NCBI GenBank assembly: GCA_016932735.1 | Contig: JAFGCI010000002.1 | Location: forward strand, 62,001-126,000 | Length of the DNA: 64,000 nucleotides | Direction of reading: 5' to 3' | Source: Candidatus Aenigmatarchaeota archaeon | GTDB taxonomy: Archaea > Aenigmatarchaeota > Aenigmatarchaeia > QMZP01 > QMZT01 | Shown: positions 61,901 to 64,000 of the stretch, in pieces | Position numbering within the stretch: the first letter of the stretch is position 1 | How the letters are laid out: each line of letters begins with the position of its first letter | Program-made: the position numbers and the translations under genes | Notes under the pieces: generated by a model | Databases searched by the model: none | What the model was told of the DNA's origin: nothing | The model's input: the letters and a program-made list of their open reading frames with translations, nothing else

Positions 61901-64000
61901 GAATTCATTGTCGAGTTTCCGTAATAGACAGATATGACGGTATCTCCCGGAGGGAGGGTCGGAATCCTCACCCATGCATGGGCTCTGCTTGAAGCTGTAT
62001 AATTCTCCATTTCGAAGTCTGCGAGAGAACCGCCACTGCTGCATCCCTCATCAACGAATCTTATATCGCCGAAATCCGCCTGCATATCCGAATCGTATGT
62101 AAGGTTTATGTATGCGGGAAAGTTGGTCAATGTATCCGAGCCGGGATTGGTTATCGTTATATTCTTGCATTTGACGAGGTAGGGGGTGTACCATCTTTCC
62201 GTCAGTGTCAATGTATAATTCGAATCCGCGAACTGGCATGTCGTGGAATTGCATGCATAGCAGTTCCATACATAATAGCCGTTGGGAATGCTTTCACTGA
62301 AGCTGACAATGCTGTTGTTTGTTGCAGTTGAATTGGTTGTCCGGAGCGCCCATGAGCCTGTGAAATTCCCGTAAAGGGATATACTGACTAATGAACCGAG
62401 AAGATTCGACTTGCATTGGAACTGGTGTCCGCCTTCTGTATGGCTGCTGTCATCTGCAGGCGACACAAGCGAAACTCCGTAAATGTCAAGATATTCCGTA
62501 TCGGAATATGCAGCACCCTCATAGGTCATGTTGGCCCAGAAGGGTATGTTGTCGCCGATATAGTTTGCTATCAGGTCGTATCCAAAGTACCCCGTCGCAT
62601 TGCTCTGCAGTATTATAAGGCTGTCATAATCAAGCTCGCTAGCTGCCGGTGTTGAAGAGCCGGAAAGGCTGACATATTCGACTCTTATCCTACCGTCTCC
62701 GCCTGTTCCGTTGCCCTGATACTGGATGCCGGGCCATCCCTGCGCAAACACCTTGTTGGTTCCAAGGTTTGCATAATAGCTCTTGATGAGTATGCTTCCT
62801 CCGGCGCCTGAGCCTCCCTCTTGTCCAGATCCTCCCTGAAGTCCCACCGTGCCGTTGGCCTGGATGTATCCATCAACCGTCAGGTTGTATGCGGCAATAA
62901 ATATGATTCCTCCGCCGTATCCTCCTCCGCCTCCATAACGTCCCGCACCATCATTGTCATGTCCGCCCGCTCCGCCTCCGCCGCCTAGATATAATTTGCT
63001 CAAATCAGCGACTCCGTAGCTGAAGCCGCCGTAGCCGTGCCTTTCCTCATTGCATGCATAAGGCCATGTTCCTCCTTTAGTGCCGTCGGTTCCGTAACCA
63101 CCGCCACCGCCACCGCCCTGACATGTATCTACACCATTGCCTCCATCAACATATCCGCCGCCTCCGGCTCCCTCGGAACCTGTCTGGCTTTTTGTGTCAA
63201 GTCCTCCGAATGTTCCCTCGCCTACATTCTTCCACTGGTCAGCACAGGTTCCTGACACAGTGGCGTTGGTGGCTCCCTTGTAACCTGTACCCGTGACGTT
63301 TACCATACCGCCCGACTGTATATGAACTTCTCTTCCCCTGAAAGCTACTATTCCTCCTCTTTGTCCGTCCCATCTGTTTGCAGATATCTTTCCGCCTGAT
63401 AATACGGTCAAGTTGAGGTAATTTGGAACTTTTACAACCTGGCTTACATTAATTCCTCCAATTTCATAGCTGTTTTCGAGGGGCTCCGTGAATGTCAGCG
63501 TCCCGCTGCCCTTGCTCTCTACATATTTGAATTCGTAAGTTCCTGCGTTGACGCCCGTCATCTGTATAATCAGCGCCTCATCGCCTATATCAAAAGCTCC
63601 GGATGTGGCGAGATATATCGTTGTTTCGCCAGCCGCCATATCAGAAGTCGGTATTACGTAATCGTTGACTACCATCGTTGATGAAATGATAATATTGCCA
63701 TCATTGCCCGTTCCGAACAATGTATTATTAGTCAGTTCTGTCCCGTTCTGATAAAGGCTTACATACTGCGCATCCAGGGGGCTGTTGTCGTTGGTTACAT
63801 AACCGTAAGCCAAGATATCGTCGCCCCAATTGGCTGTGGAAACATTCAGATTCAGGTTGATATGCGGTTCCGCATTAAGGGTGTAATTATTAGGCGCAAA
63901 ATCGCATACCCCCAAGATATCACATGCGTAGCAGTTCCATATGTATGTGGCCTCATTCAAATCGACTGTGAAGTTGACATTGTCCCCGTTTGTCGCTGTG
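40957..64000 (-). CDS. Giant Cys-rich multidomain surface protein 2 (at least 7,680 aa, 5' end outside window)
   Basis: The frame stays open from the right edge to the stop at 40957-40959. The codons right of 63960 are also open (TATNGDNVNFTVDL), so the start lies outside. Order from the N-terminal side: Ig-like piece; Gly-rich beta-structured stretch (62,650-63,430); DUF2341-like plus LamG-like domains (61,170-62,200); long Cys-rich array (51,330-61,160) with two Cys-poor islands near 56,040-57,500 and 53,900-54,470; FN3, LamG-like and CBM4/9-like domains (49,040-51,300); Cys-rich array (45,770-48,850); two copies of a beta-helix-like domain separated by Cys-rich modules (41,975-45,757); Ig/FN3 domains; and a CARDB/NEW3-like C-terminus. 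It shares many modules with the 6,286-aa giant. An extracellular place is inferred from Cys content, sequons and domains. Function unknown. Confidence 0.85.
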   Translation of the reverse strand, partial: TATNGDNVNFTVDLNEATYIWNCYACDILGVCDFAPNNYTLNAEPHINLNLNVSTANWGDDILAYGYVTNDNSPLDAQYVSLYQNGTELTNNTLFGTGNDGNIIISSTMVVNDYVIPTSDMAAGETTIYLATSGAFDIGDEALIIQMTGVNAGTYEFKYVESKGSGTLTFTEPLENSYEIGGINVSQVVKVPNYLNLTVLSGGKISANRWDGQRGGIVAFRGREVHIQSGGMVNVTGTGYKGATNATVSGTCADQWKNVGEGTFGGLDTKSQTGSEGAGGGGYVDGGNGVDTCQGGGGGGGYGTDGTKGGTWPYACNEERHGYGGFSYGVADLSKLYLGGGGGAGGHDNDGAGRYGGGGGYGGGIIFIAAYNLTVDGYIQANGTVGLQGGSGQEGGSGAGGSILIKSYYANLGTNKVFAQGWPGIQYQGNGTGGDGRIRVEYVSLSGSSTPAASELDYDSLIILQSNATGYFGYDLIANYIGDNIPFWANMTYEGAAYSDTEYLDIYGVSLVSPADDSSHTEGGHQFQCKSNLLGSLVSISLYGNFTGSWALRTTNSTATNNSIVSFSESIPNGYYVWNCYACNSTTCQFADSNYTLTLTERWYTPYLVKCKNITITNPGSDTLTNFPAYINLTYDSDMQADFGDIRFVDEGCSSGGSLADFEMENYTASSRAHAWVRIPTLPPGDTVISVYYGNSTMNSGENMTGVWNDYVMVQHLNETSGTHYDSTGYGNDAANEGSTQDYQGIIAGANNFDGSNDRLVVTDDNSLTPLTGELTISAWFNMDTVSWDRTAIVDKSTSKDMSYKLYMGTDSSADDTTFRGEVSMGTEYSSTYQNQIYYTPTLNTGQWYYLVFTFEPDHQELYLNGTEVNDTTYSTIADYIANGRTDLYIGYMIDELGYFNGTIDEVRISKVRRSADWINLSYQIAQNHGDIVTYGTEEDLTCYNGGDCIATGLCIEGECVAACSESYNGDQCSDDGIYNYDADGICTYQSGTGWSCDETLSSYNATYYLYDCVDTGADYGDTCDSGSLAGGYSANGLCGGSSHGTCYTNYASDGTTSITSSSVFGTETDVCNDAGENGDYCDYIGDASFSPGTQRCDDNDNVCDPCSSGNFGEDGYCEAVCGAPTGCDEQAESYDYITSQTCYWCTSCTTNSDTTVGSTTCTTCASGYQLATSEDRCYYSITCDNSWDGSTYESCYSYCYDDDGTDGSCDTSHPTNPDEVPLCYHTRGCGGSGCTHSSTAIRDDYCDICSSTGRTNGGYCPVRGTVSGSYCYYDAQSDGGIRTDDCSSSSCVGISSQDSTSISTCTWGAWANGAMACANSASDVCYYSSDGCANDNDGWDYSSYDCDSSDDTSGGDGTLAESETNSTACTSSCSGSGCCNVQSITCSVTYECDYFHTLITNEDETPNNICYRTNAGAWAFGSSAESTETSCSDGYDNDCDTYIDCEVGNEDSDCPCCSNAGGSCSDNGDCCSGLTCDTDYNVCVACDSNSVQDDPGSGYGYGLCEYGYSGDDTGDCSSASQCDEQNENTCADLASDSTSWVQSAVADEKCSSSCAYSSCDATCCETAADSATVETTETCTAAKCTGTCSSGNCLVQINNGYTDCDADAVCISGDCFQITTTTNSSSACDTSSGAICDGAEDVDMCVTSGGCTYDSNYDGTVVTGEYVATGSTAIDVDNDGDNDYCLSGTWYDCSTSTQCQSGYYCSSNDCINSCSQNSDCPSGYYCNSSSICQTKLSDGATCVGATFAGTGSEEDGACTSGYCDNDGVGSSDDNWCFTPSSTYYDGQEATKCEYSTGDAQVDIFSDEQSVAYSYDNTGSGSSYYGCPAYSSCLVASSPACAAYDGDATSGVCSTFGTWTTITTGDIETDSTGCTDGVSCGDGTASNGFCCGDDVNENYNTEETYSSPIAFDDNQNACCNAASDCVANEYCYTSTSSQGYAQYGNLNSGGNDNKSVCYNSAGVGKWLECDQSGYMNTWCSNTTGAICGKPYTRSSPDNANCLDSQGGTYSGESSSFGEYTSKGQCGCCGDDNGENYKYCTAHSSFPDSGDCTSSDDACCDTSTDCVSGDGSTCVPTGNVTYDADSDGDNDYCLSGTWYDCSTSDQCGAGEYCSGNDCVSCPADKCGTSGDDRVNGGTDCDTDEWGDYDESSSCSLSCSDTRGDLDSDGRNEGCYSSQVVEVNITAQVAAYIYDGHPSHYRDWPMYIDTTLYYMDATTHANVAQITTPATNGVGDFRVKYCTDDDAFTGCSAASFGTCSDGIIKDYGDLEPTSATNYYDDSYRDCVSGSNPLIIYSRAPYNNGNYLRTYYEDTQGINLGTKTEVCINYTTTAGLNTTSECTIVINEYEDITDNITSMSGIQTGDIVTYTGTVTDRYDTSYPQNNILESQSKIYPLSYYHAASSDSGSSTVIRPHSSWDATWMLHYVYQDIDSGTDYVNLTVTFPTSCGLRDRVYSASDNSAFYHQQCGTYSSVDLADKTVYCSGTSWTTTPCSIGESCTKFTVTGGYGGTLSIENYLNGAGDDDDDFYFYMRCLGDYSFGNESEQITYENEGAANFWYGYNPIPDTYTTVIPDSVLESNYAFTSNNQYTASVDTQGFCGYTQLLQEFREYYETLGNSAVLGVTWIDEIYLENETLTNSTNTLTPGFDVRYCSYHTRDIQVTCELNDATPDTSGDYCQYTGGAAAEQTCNINSPSCDGTSNIVYCTAVDSTYTNIHSVSNTSTTTFDPDDDQDWCEACQGTGYWSIGGETASTACCEDDGSENRRTKVCDNTDGSISPNPYSCTTDSGDDACCSASTDCVDSSTCYDTGTHAHDADSNGDDEYCLSGTWYDCYDTGDCDPAGEYAYSESSNACASTTDCDEACTSNDCHYTRKDGYPECDNNAGCSSNRCVQDTNYATTFVSTGMCDSSTGAICTGGATDGVDICVVAGSCLVDHDYDDNMNDCTPADCIKTSGSTFDLDNDGDSDYCNSGVWVDCNSDAHCPTGYYCSSNDCINSCSQNSDCPSGYYCATGGTCTAQKSQSGTCDFTITQSDSSSESDGVCSSGYCRDDYDSGNQDGNCDSGDQCWCITSSTSCAHNAAAYTTGSAGPDCYETGDNDEDGTRWLCTSGDWGVSDCSNGQYCSSGTCTTCTAADCSTYQSCRDGTNGGCCDAHSECTAADDDFCQLYTADGNAINSPTGDGDIESGNVYMGTQYRCEPAKTFNRGTEASATDSFNLTIKYNRALSYAADENWWQFSGDSPVTAQYNYTTSETDLCFVYNFDPCGGADYSPDIQYRNGAGTRGTIGDMGQGFVTSTTCSTNWVWINFGSGTYGTTVGKNILGASDGFMQLWLYSSGDYIREWQFGWRRNETGATDGSDSYWCCDASTDCVDDAPNQGNTVSGDPDTTNSGCYNTASTRNTGGGDGADLEYCSSGTWITADSSSTACTAVSGTWLTDGTGTYSDCCGDDSGEDFEQSSGAGRSCCYNSAVLADDGESSSVLCENGQLYDCGSQVSMTGSVDTESVNCDYVGDNYCDTSTNTWTDNIPTSCFGCSAGDDCVSGLCIEGTCRASCSGYTSAVNKCSDGSSAYDGTSGGVCVYNDSVYYCDTDEVANETSVPQLVDDCALAAFADPCDDDIGTSGIGYIVEGVCGGGGNDLHQICLTAWASDPNNDASSPSNGTTSSIEATVCGSGYNGYYCDDVSDGSWSPGTQRCDDDDTDCDACDDANNLGDDGNCEEVCGAVSACDEIALGSYSTTSCCYSSCSADTTIYGAVTWSVCDSSSRTGTDDWCYDDDTDYCYYQSGDSCDSTYGWGDSGGADFNRDTCYDAGTVTSGGSSSARCYYSEGCTASGSAASCETGELVTSAVTCDSYTNWNNGAGYCYHISSDNCYHDGTDLCAADSDGWDFTTTDCDTYDDNSGGDGTMAESEVNATSCTSSCSTSGCCNVQSVTCSVTYSCRGFYDLVTNEDETSNSTCYRTNTGSWIWNSSGAIPSETNCTDGYDNDCDKLTDSMDYDCGCTQNSDCDSGYFCNSTAKCQAKLSNGVTCVGATYVSSGSEQDGACTSGYCDNDGVGSSDDNWCFTPYSTYFDGQETSYCEKSATSVVSDSADEKTSSACDGSSGYINSTCYYFSDGDSNENTCNCTKGTSPSYWNLGGETSATTCCDDGTENRRTRVANSTMDNGYSSSTSDDGCCLAATDCLDDSTCVDTGNTGRDADSDGDNDYCNSGTWDDCNTDSQCGTGLYCVANDCTTLPTPSMDSVTVNTTYALNSELGALIPAWSGTKPSGYDYEVQRENTTTVYTGTSTSYNDDALNANNYTCYRVRLTDGGSHYSSWSANTCNISADRTGPASPNLTLTAQNDANNRIDADFGENETGLLLYMPFEEGTGTSSTDDWSTQGSDGTLYNFDSADWVDGNTGNGGALNFDGNAASEAIWIGDIPYLDSLSNNFTVSVWAKFDNLSAYREVIVSATGNSGSYGTNGWKMWNNNGNLYFYVCDGDPYGDCSSTYYNIGDTEWHYLTGVWDASAMAVYIYVDGVYRGSGTGTDLNVTSNSYDVVIGATDGGTSPTGRYFDGLIDEVRIYNYTLSEEEIINDMQGGLIRHGLYRSDTSTGTYYPVDGIYDDFSDDDYTSDPTWTVNSGTWSVSDEELAISADACGRSVSTSLGGTYSDLILEADINESSGYVGFLVDGFWLARTSASNVGIWAEGTWFHNVNAGFTANNFYHVKFVYSATNGTIKAYSQDKFLWEYVNSSTIDPVSSVYLGAGCAGAAGEFDNVKVTVLINDNNFTDSDAKDYTAPDAASGLGSSSHTLSTWSNDATVDATWSDATDTGDDYFYYLKSFDSEGNENDMLHDGKYEKGTEQGYWLSGNRVSNNFGTYQYFNTTEKYSGTSSLQQYVFNGPGCGTWSDCYRYYGADFKVGTDLESSATYRLTCMVKTELSGGQFRMTREQNGTTLDYTELTGTNDWTLAHVIFTASSTPGDNIRLLAYTQNSAGNTWIDNCEMHKIETETVTTGLDGYDTSFTSGATDITTDTKDVEESVQTKTSTSLSDGSNWYFNILSVDYGANWDADADTAHYGPFWICTDSDGIVDSDNDGLSLTDSGDTCGCSAADAQTPDDCDPGVDGTSNGVCVQVNDGATYDCDYDGSEVCYGGTYYENDCQYCPEKNTCDSNGGTSYSSNGICITDTNNCCTQWSSGPSNNPNQCGTEAVVCDADDTEYCDDNSDSSWSAGDVAGTNKYRCDQSDQKCRLCYSNNTETNHPSSSGADGTCESGCGASSVCDEQTAQDYCPTSGTWCNSTCVSIDRDTSETACIDSGGNCVAQSWSSTYSCCNGDDGTDNCDDDSDCNGKCSSGCQCTLACTAHSDCSSGYYCNSTGFCDAQVSLGVACGDSYVIDSDSDAMCSDSGNTMSCYSGYNALCAGNSSATTGQCRRDPAESCTYGNDCGPGVCMSGTCNDDSDNDGDCDTGVCGDECSYDGTAYSTNDYNMHSSTNGGCGVEPGPTCGDDGAVNNCGGSGDTADSDCQASCYSGTTYCANGIFASWGYCIDTTQSDNACGGCSNDCEALSNVDGTDPTCTSSLCNYVDCADGYADTNADTGCSYGSCDGCEDLCEDNDVYVDDNTFADYNTSTNLACDSATNVNCLSSGCLDLEVGAPASITTGDCIANRGTDTLSGETKICCSGDWIRATCSGNSCTDGGAYSDCCDDTECDTGSGYYCSSNQCVNTCTQNSDCNSGFFCNSSALCQSDLSDGSTCVGVTNAGTETEEDDACTSGYCDNDGAGSADDNHCYTPYNTLYDGEENTKCEYDTGASVDIFADEQNALYVYDNKAGGSSYYGCPAYSQCIVASSPACQGYDRDADSSVCASTGGFTWMTNTGGDIETDSNGCTDGVSCGDGTASNGFCCGDDAGEYSSYEQPVTGNGCTGNDCPGIPADTGDEACCDAAGKCVNDGSCTSIWAQVDFGGSYGTLKCDNNQQWRDPDYWVSGMPEGGCDGETYGGVAGPWTTAGEDSVGEYDDKITDECCGDDSDEYYTYSTFDSTMDSSDDSTEVCCNQSNKCADNDICVDSGNVTYDADSDGDNDYCNAGTWYDCSTDSECGSGEHCLNNECYACSPPGSGDWDISGIVVCRDQEVTILNGDVNVSDGAHLIFDNVTFRMSMGTSSNSYSFIVYEGGNFTTGNETSMGEEGDDAYYYIYQRGNATIDNTSFTDDGRLRPDDYGQTIIKNGSDVYYTYIRENSKTEIYDSLIRYPLIYVEGGNVITIDSLDDSSSSITKDIISTNGNFVLNLSNVDTNNDGIGIYNVGGTVTLTNSDIGNFYHYNYNDDNSTITDTDLYRFYYYAVQSSSNAYVDDINPPISTLTKTLISESSSPNNITFTNVDVDLFYIQTYGSGNITVDNCTVYQWNSYDTSTVRFANSTVTYRMILYEDSVSEIINSVIASSSYSRIYDNAVVNFTQPYSMVDDLHLLGSAEYPVIDGYVNFTDPIDSWDSGSNLNRFFPFNVTSGGLAMEGRNISIKDGSTLLNYGLTDSDGIAIVNMTNDDNLDTGKTYNVYLDNVLKRTITMLEGTAPYGIQIEGNCTYGNDCPSNLCIDGECASACSDTYDGVQCSDDGSYAYNADGICTLQTGTGWSCDETEASHEGSDYLYGCVDTAADYGDECDSNTLAGGYSVNGVCGGSSHGTCYTDYASDVTASITSSSVFGTESAVCDDPAENGYYCDSVADGSFSAGTKRCDDDDNYCDACDSGNIGDDGNCEAVCGGDGSADELVPSTCDGTSGYVSASCAYTTDGDADANTCGCVSDQTGGDSGKEYGIGGNVSVSTCCGDDADEYDFDSDYDSSIDSSPSTTDACCSVSTNCVHSNSCYTSGTSPADVDTDGDNDYCNSGTWYDCLTDSECGSGEHCLNNECYACSPPGSGQWDIDTLVVCRDQQITITNGDVDISSSGHLVLDNVTFDMSMTTDSLYDFYNYGNLTTDNGTSFTETEDNNYYYVFNYENATIDNTTFKNRARFQSFNDGETVINDSNVYYMYARQDSKTEMFDTYTTNFYIYIENSNKVEIDGLTDTTSDIDLNISSTDGDFVLNMTNVDTNDNGILVLNNGGTLYLDNSDIGNFYHYNYNNDNSTVTDSTFYSFYYYAVQSGSSVTINDIHPPESSFSKTIITTSSTPNNLTLTNVNFDLLRPYIFNTANATFDSCDIYEWRSYDTANCWLTDSTITYRFWAYEDSVVTVENTTMSSGDYSRIADNVIANFTQPYSMVDDLRLYGAAENQVIHGYVNFTTPIDGWDTGSNLNRFFPFNVTDGDGEPMQDINISLKDGTTLINYGLTGSDGMVIINMTKDDSADTTKKYGVYVDDVWQRNMTMLEGTAPYGIRLYGDAGAPTVTYVSPTPSDGVRQTNNYMYINVTAADTTSNIHSCVLNWNGANESMTMVGSGTSVSCYKNKTTTDGVLYTYTVYANDTTGNMGSSGEQSNLENTAPPQVPLSYPEEGDDTFTNRTPKFNWTAVSDDESDAVTYQLMISLNDDCSTPFENVTGISNNYYQYPTEMSFATYYWCVRANDSYEYGQWSDIWNFTLVTYVDVNLTVTQVNFGNVVPTQQYDTTGGSPPPFIIENIGNTEANVTINATALWQSDSAPLDTTYYQFKLDTYSGWSSFDSGLSQTSWEPLSLTAKTLIAYFNHTDGNDKAEIDISISVPQDEPATTKTSDVTVYVGLA
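41975..43363 (-). repeat. Beta-helix-like domain, copy 2
   Basis: The segment starts at CYACSPPGSG and ends at APYGIRLYG. It is built from short alternating Asn/Asp/Val/Thr strands (VTFDMSM, NATIDNTTF, YLDNSDIGNFYHYNYN), like NosD/pectate-lyase-type right-handed helices, and closes with a carboxypeptidase-regulatory-like module (INISLKDGTTLINYGLTGSDG). Copy 1 lies about 2.4 kb upstream in the gene. Confidence 0.7.
44355..45757 (-). repeat. Beta-helix-like domain, copy 1
   Basis: It is the partner of the copy at 41975-43363, same length and same motif order (CYACSPPGSG, NFYHYNYN, QPYSMVDDLHL, NRFFPFNVT, TMLEGTAPYGI). The DNA at the domain starts (45,749 and 43,351) is nearly identical over about 60 bp, giving a period of about 2,398 bp including the intervening Cys-rich modules. 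Confidence 0.75.
49040..50960 (-). other. LamG-like, second ConA-like and CBM4/9-like domains in giant protein 2
   Basis: A LamG-type domain (LLLYMPFEEGTG ... NFTVSVWAKF ... EWHYLTGVWD ... GLIDEVRIYN) is followed by another ConA-like sheet domain (SDLILEADINESSGYVGFLV ... FDNVKVTV). After an FN3-like piece comes a CBM4/9-like jelly roll (KYSGTSSLQQYVF ... ATYRLTCMVKTE ... NTWIDNCEMHKIE). Together they suggest binding to glycans or other surface polymers. Confidence 0.65.
51330..61160 (-). repeat. Main Cys-rich module array of giant protein 2
   Basis: The array has recurrent modules of the form CCxxxxDCxxxxTC, then GNxxxDADSDGDNDYC, then SGTWYDC, then QCxxGxYCxxNDC, and also CCGDDxxEN and SSDDNWCFTP units. 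The Asp-rich loops (DxDxDGDxD) look like calcium-binding loops. The unit with CVGAT...EEDGACTSGYCDNDG occurs at least three times across the whole protein (around 58,700, 51,870 and 46,770). Long stretches are shared with the other giant gene. Confidence 0.7.
61170..62200 (-). other. DUF2341-like plus LamG-like domain pair in giant protein 2
   Basis: The first part (ITITNPGSDTLTNFPAYINLTYDSDM ... GDTVISVYYGNSTM) matches the DUF2341 pattern, which commonly precedes LamG domains in surface proteins. The second part (NNFDGSNDRLVV ... LTISAWFNMD ... GTIDEVRISKV) is LamG-like. Confidence 0.75.
62650..63430 (-). other. Glycine-rich segment of giant protein 2
   Basis: This stretch encodes runs such as CQGGGGGGGYG and YLGGGGGAGG and YGGGGGYGGG, flanked by beta-strand-like sequence (GKISANRWDGQ, LTVDGYIQANGTVGLQGG). 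The pattern is known from secreted beta-helical adhesin-like proteins in which Gly-rich loops interrupt a solenoid. Confidence 0.65.

Noticed and set aside
4887-64000. Possibility that the giant frames are assembly artefacts or several genes run together
   Set aside because: No internal stop or frameshift occurs over 18.9 and 23 kb, repeats differ by many silent changes, and domain order makes sense. Collapse or expansion of repeat copies cannot be excluded.
1-64000. Mobile elements, integrases, prophage or viral remnants
   Set aside because: No transposase, integrase, capsid or terminal-repeat signatures were seen; the internal repeats belong to the giant genes.

Overview
The window is archaeal chromosome. 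The evidence is a RNA polymerase subunit D (Rpo3), diphthine synthase, an archaeal-type TrpRS, a beta-CASP RNase, a FlaI/TadA-type secretion ATPase, TATA boxes 20-30 bp ahead of start codons, many of them apparently leaderless, and tRNA genes interrupted at non-canonical sites. An S-layer protein, gigantic surface proteins and heavily disrupted tRNAs would fit an uncultivated lineage of the DPANN/Altiarchaeota kind. That placement is only an inference. No insertion sequences, CRISPR arrays, prophages or rRNAs were seen.

Layout. (1) 1-2390: the 3' part of an S-layer gene entering from the left edge. (2) 2480-2628: an intron-containing tRNA-His on the minus strand. (3) 2694-25993: a minus-strand operon of a secretion ATPase, an 18.9 kb gene for a 6,286-residue Cys-rich surface protein, and a TadC/FlaJ-like membrane protein. 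The giant gene overlaps the ATPase gene by ATGA. (4) 26118-27748: tRNA-Gln, a small winged-helix protein, rpo3 and a tRNA-Leu-like gene; the two tRNAs are interrupted. (5) 27813-39727: a compact housekeeping and regulatory block. It holds a metallophosphoesterase, an M50 site-2 protease, Dph5, a PD-(D/E)XK nuclease, TrpRS, adenylate kinase, a stand-alone AspRS/AsnRS-like catalytic core (AS-AR-like), a TrmB-like regulator, inositol-phosphate synthase divergent from a PadR regulator with twin palindromic operators, a small membrane protein, an HtpX-like protein with a changed active site, and a beta-CASP RNase. (6) 39729-64000: a second giant gene, at least 7,680 codons in the window and open at the right edge, translationally coupled to a 414-residue membrane-anchored NEW3/CARDB-like protein.

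The two giant genes fill about 65% of the window. They share the same Cys-rich modules, LamG/ConA-like domains and Ig/FN3 modules, and both carry large internal duplications. One is embedded in a type IV pilus-like secretion operon; the other is coupled to a membrane anchor protein. The most economical reading is a cell-surface adhesion or fibre system built from disulfide-rich giant proteins, lying next to the S-layer gene. The other recurring theme is tRNA disruption: all three tRNA genes carry extra sequence outside the usual 37/38 intron site.
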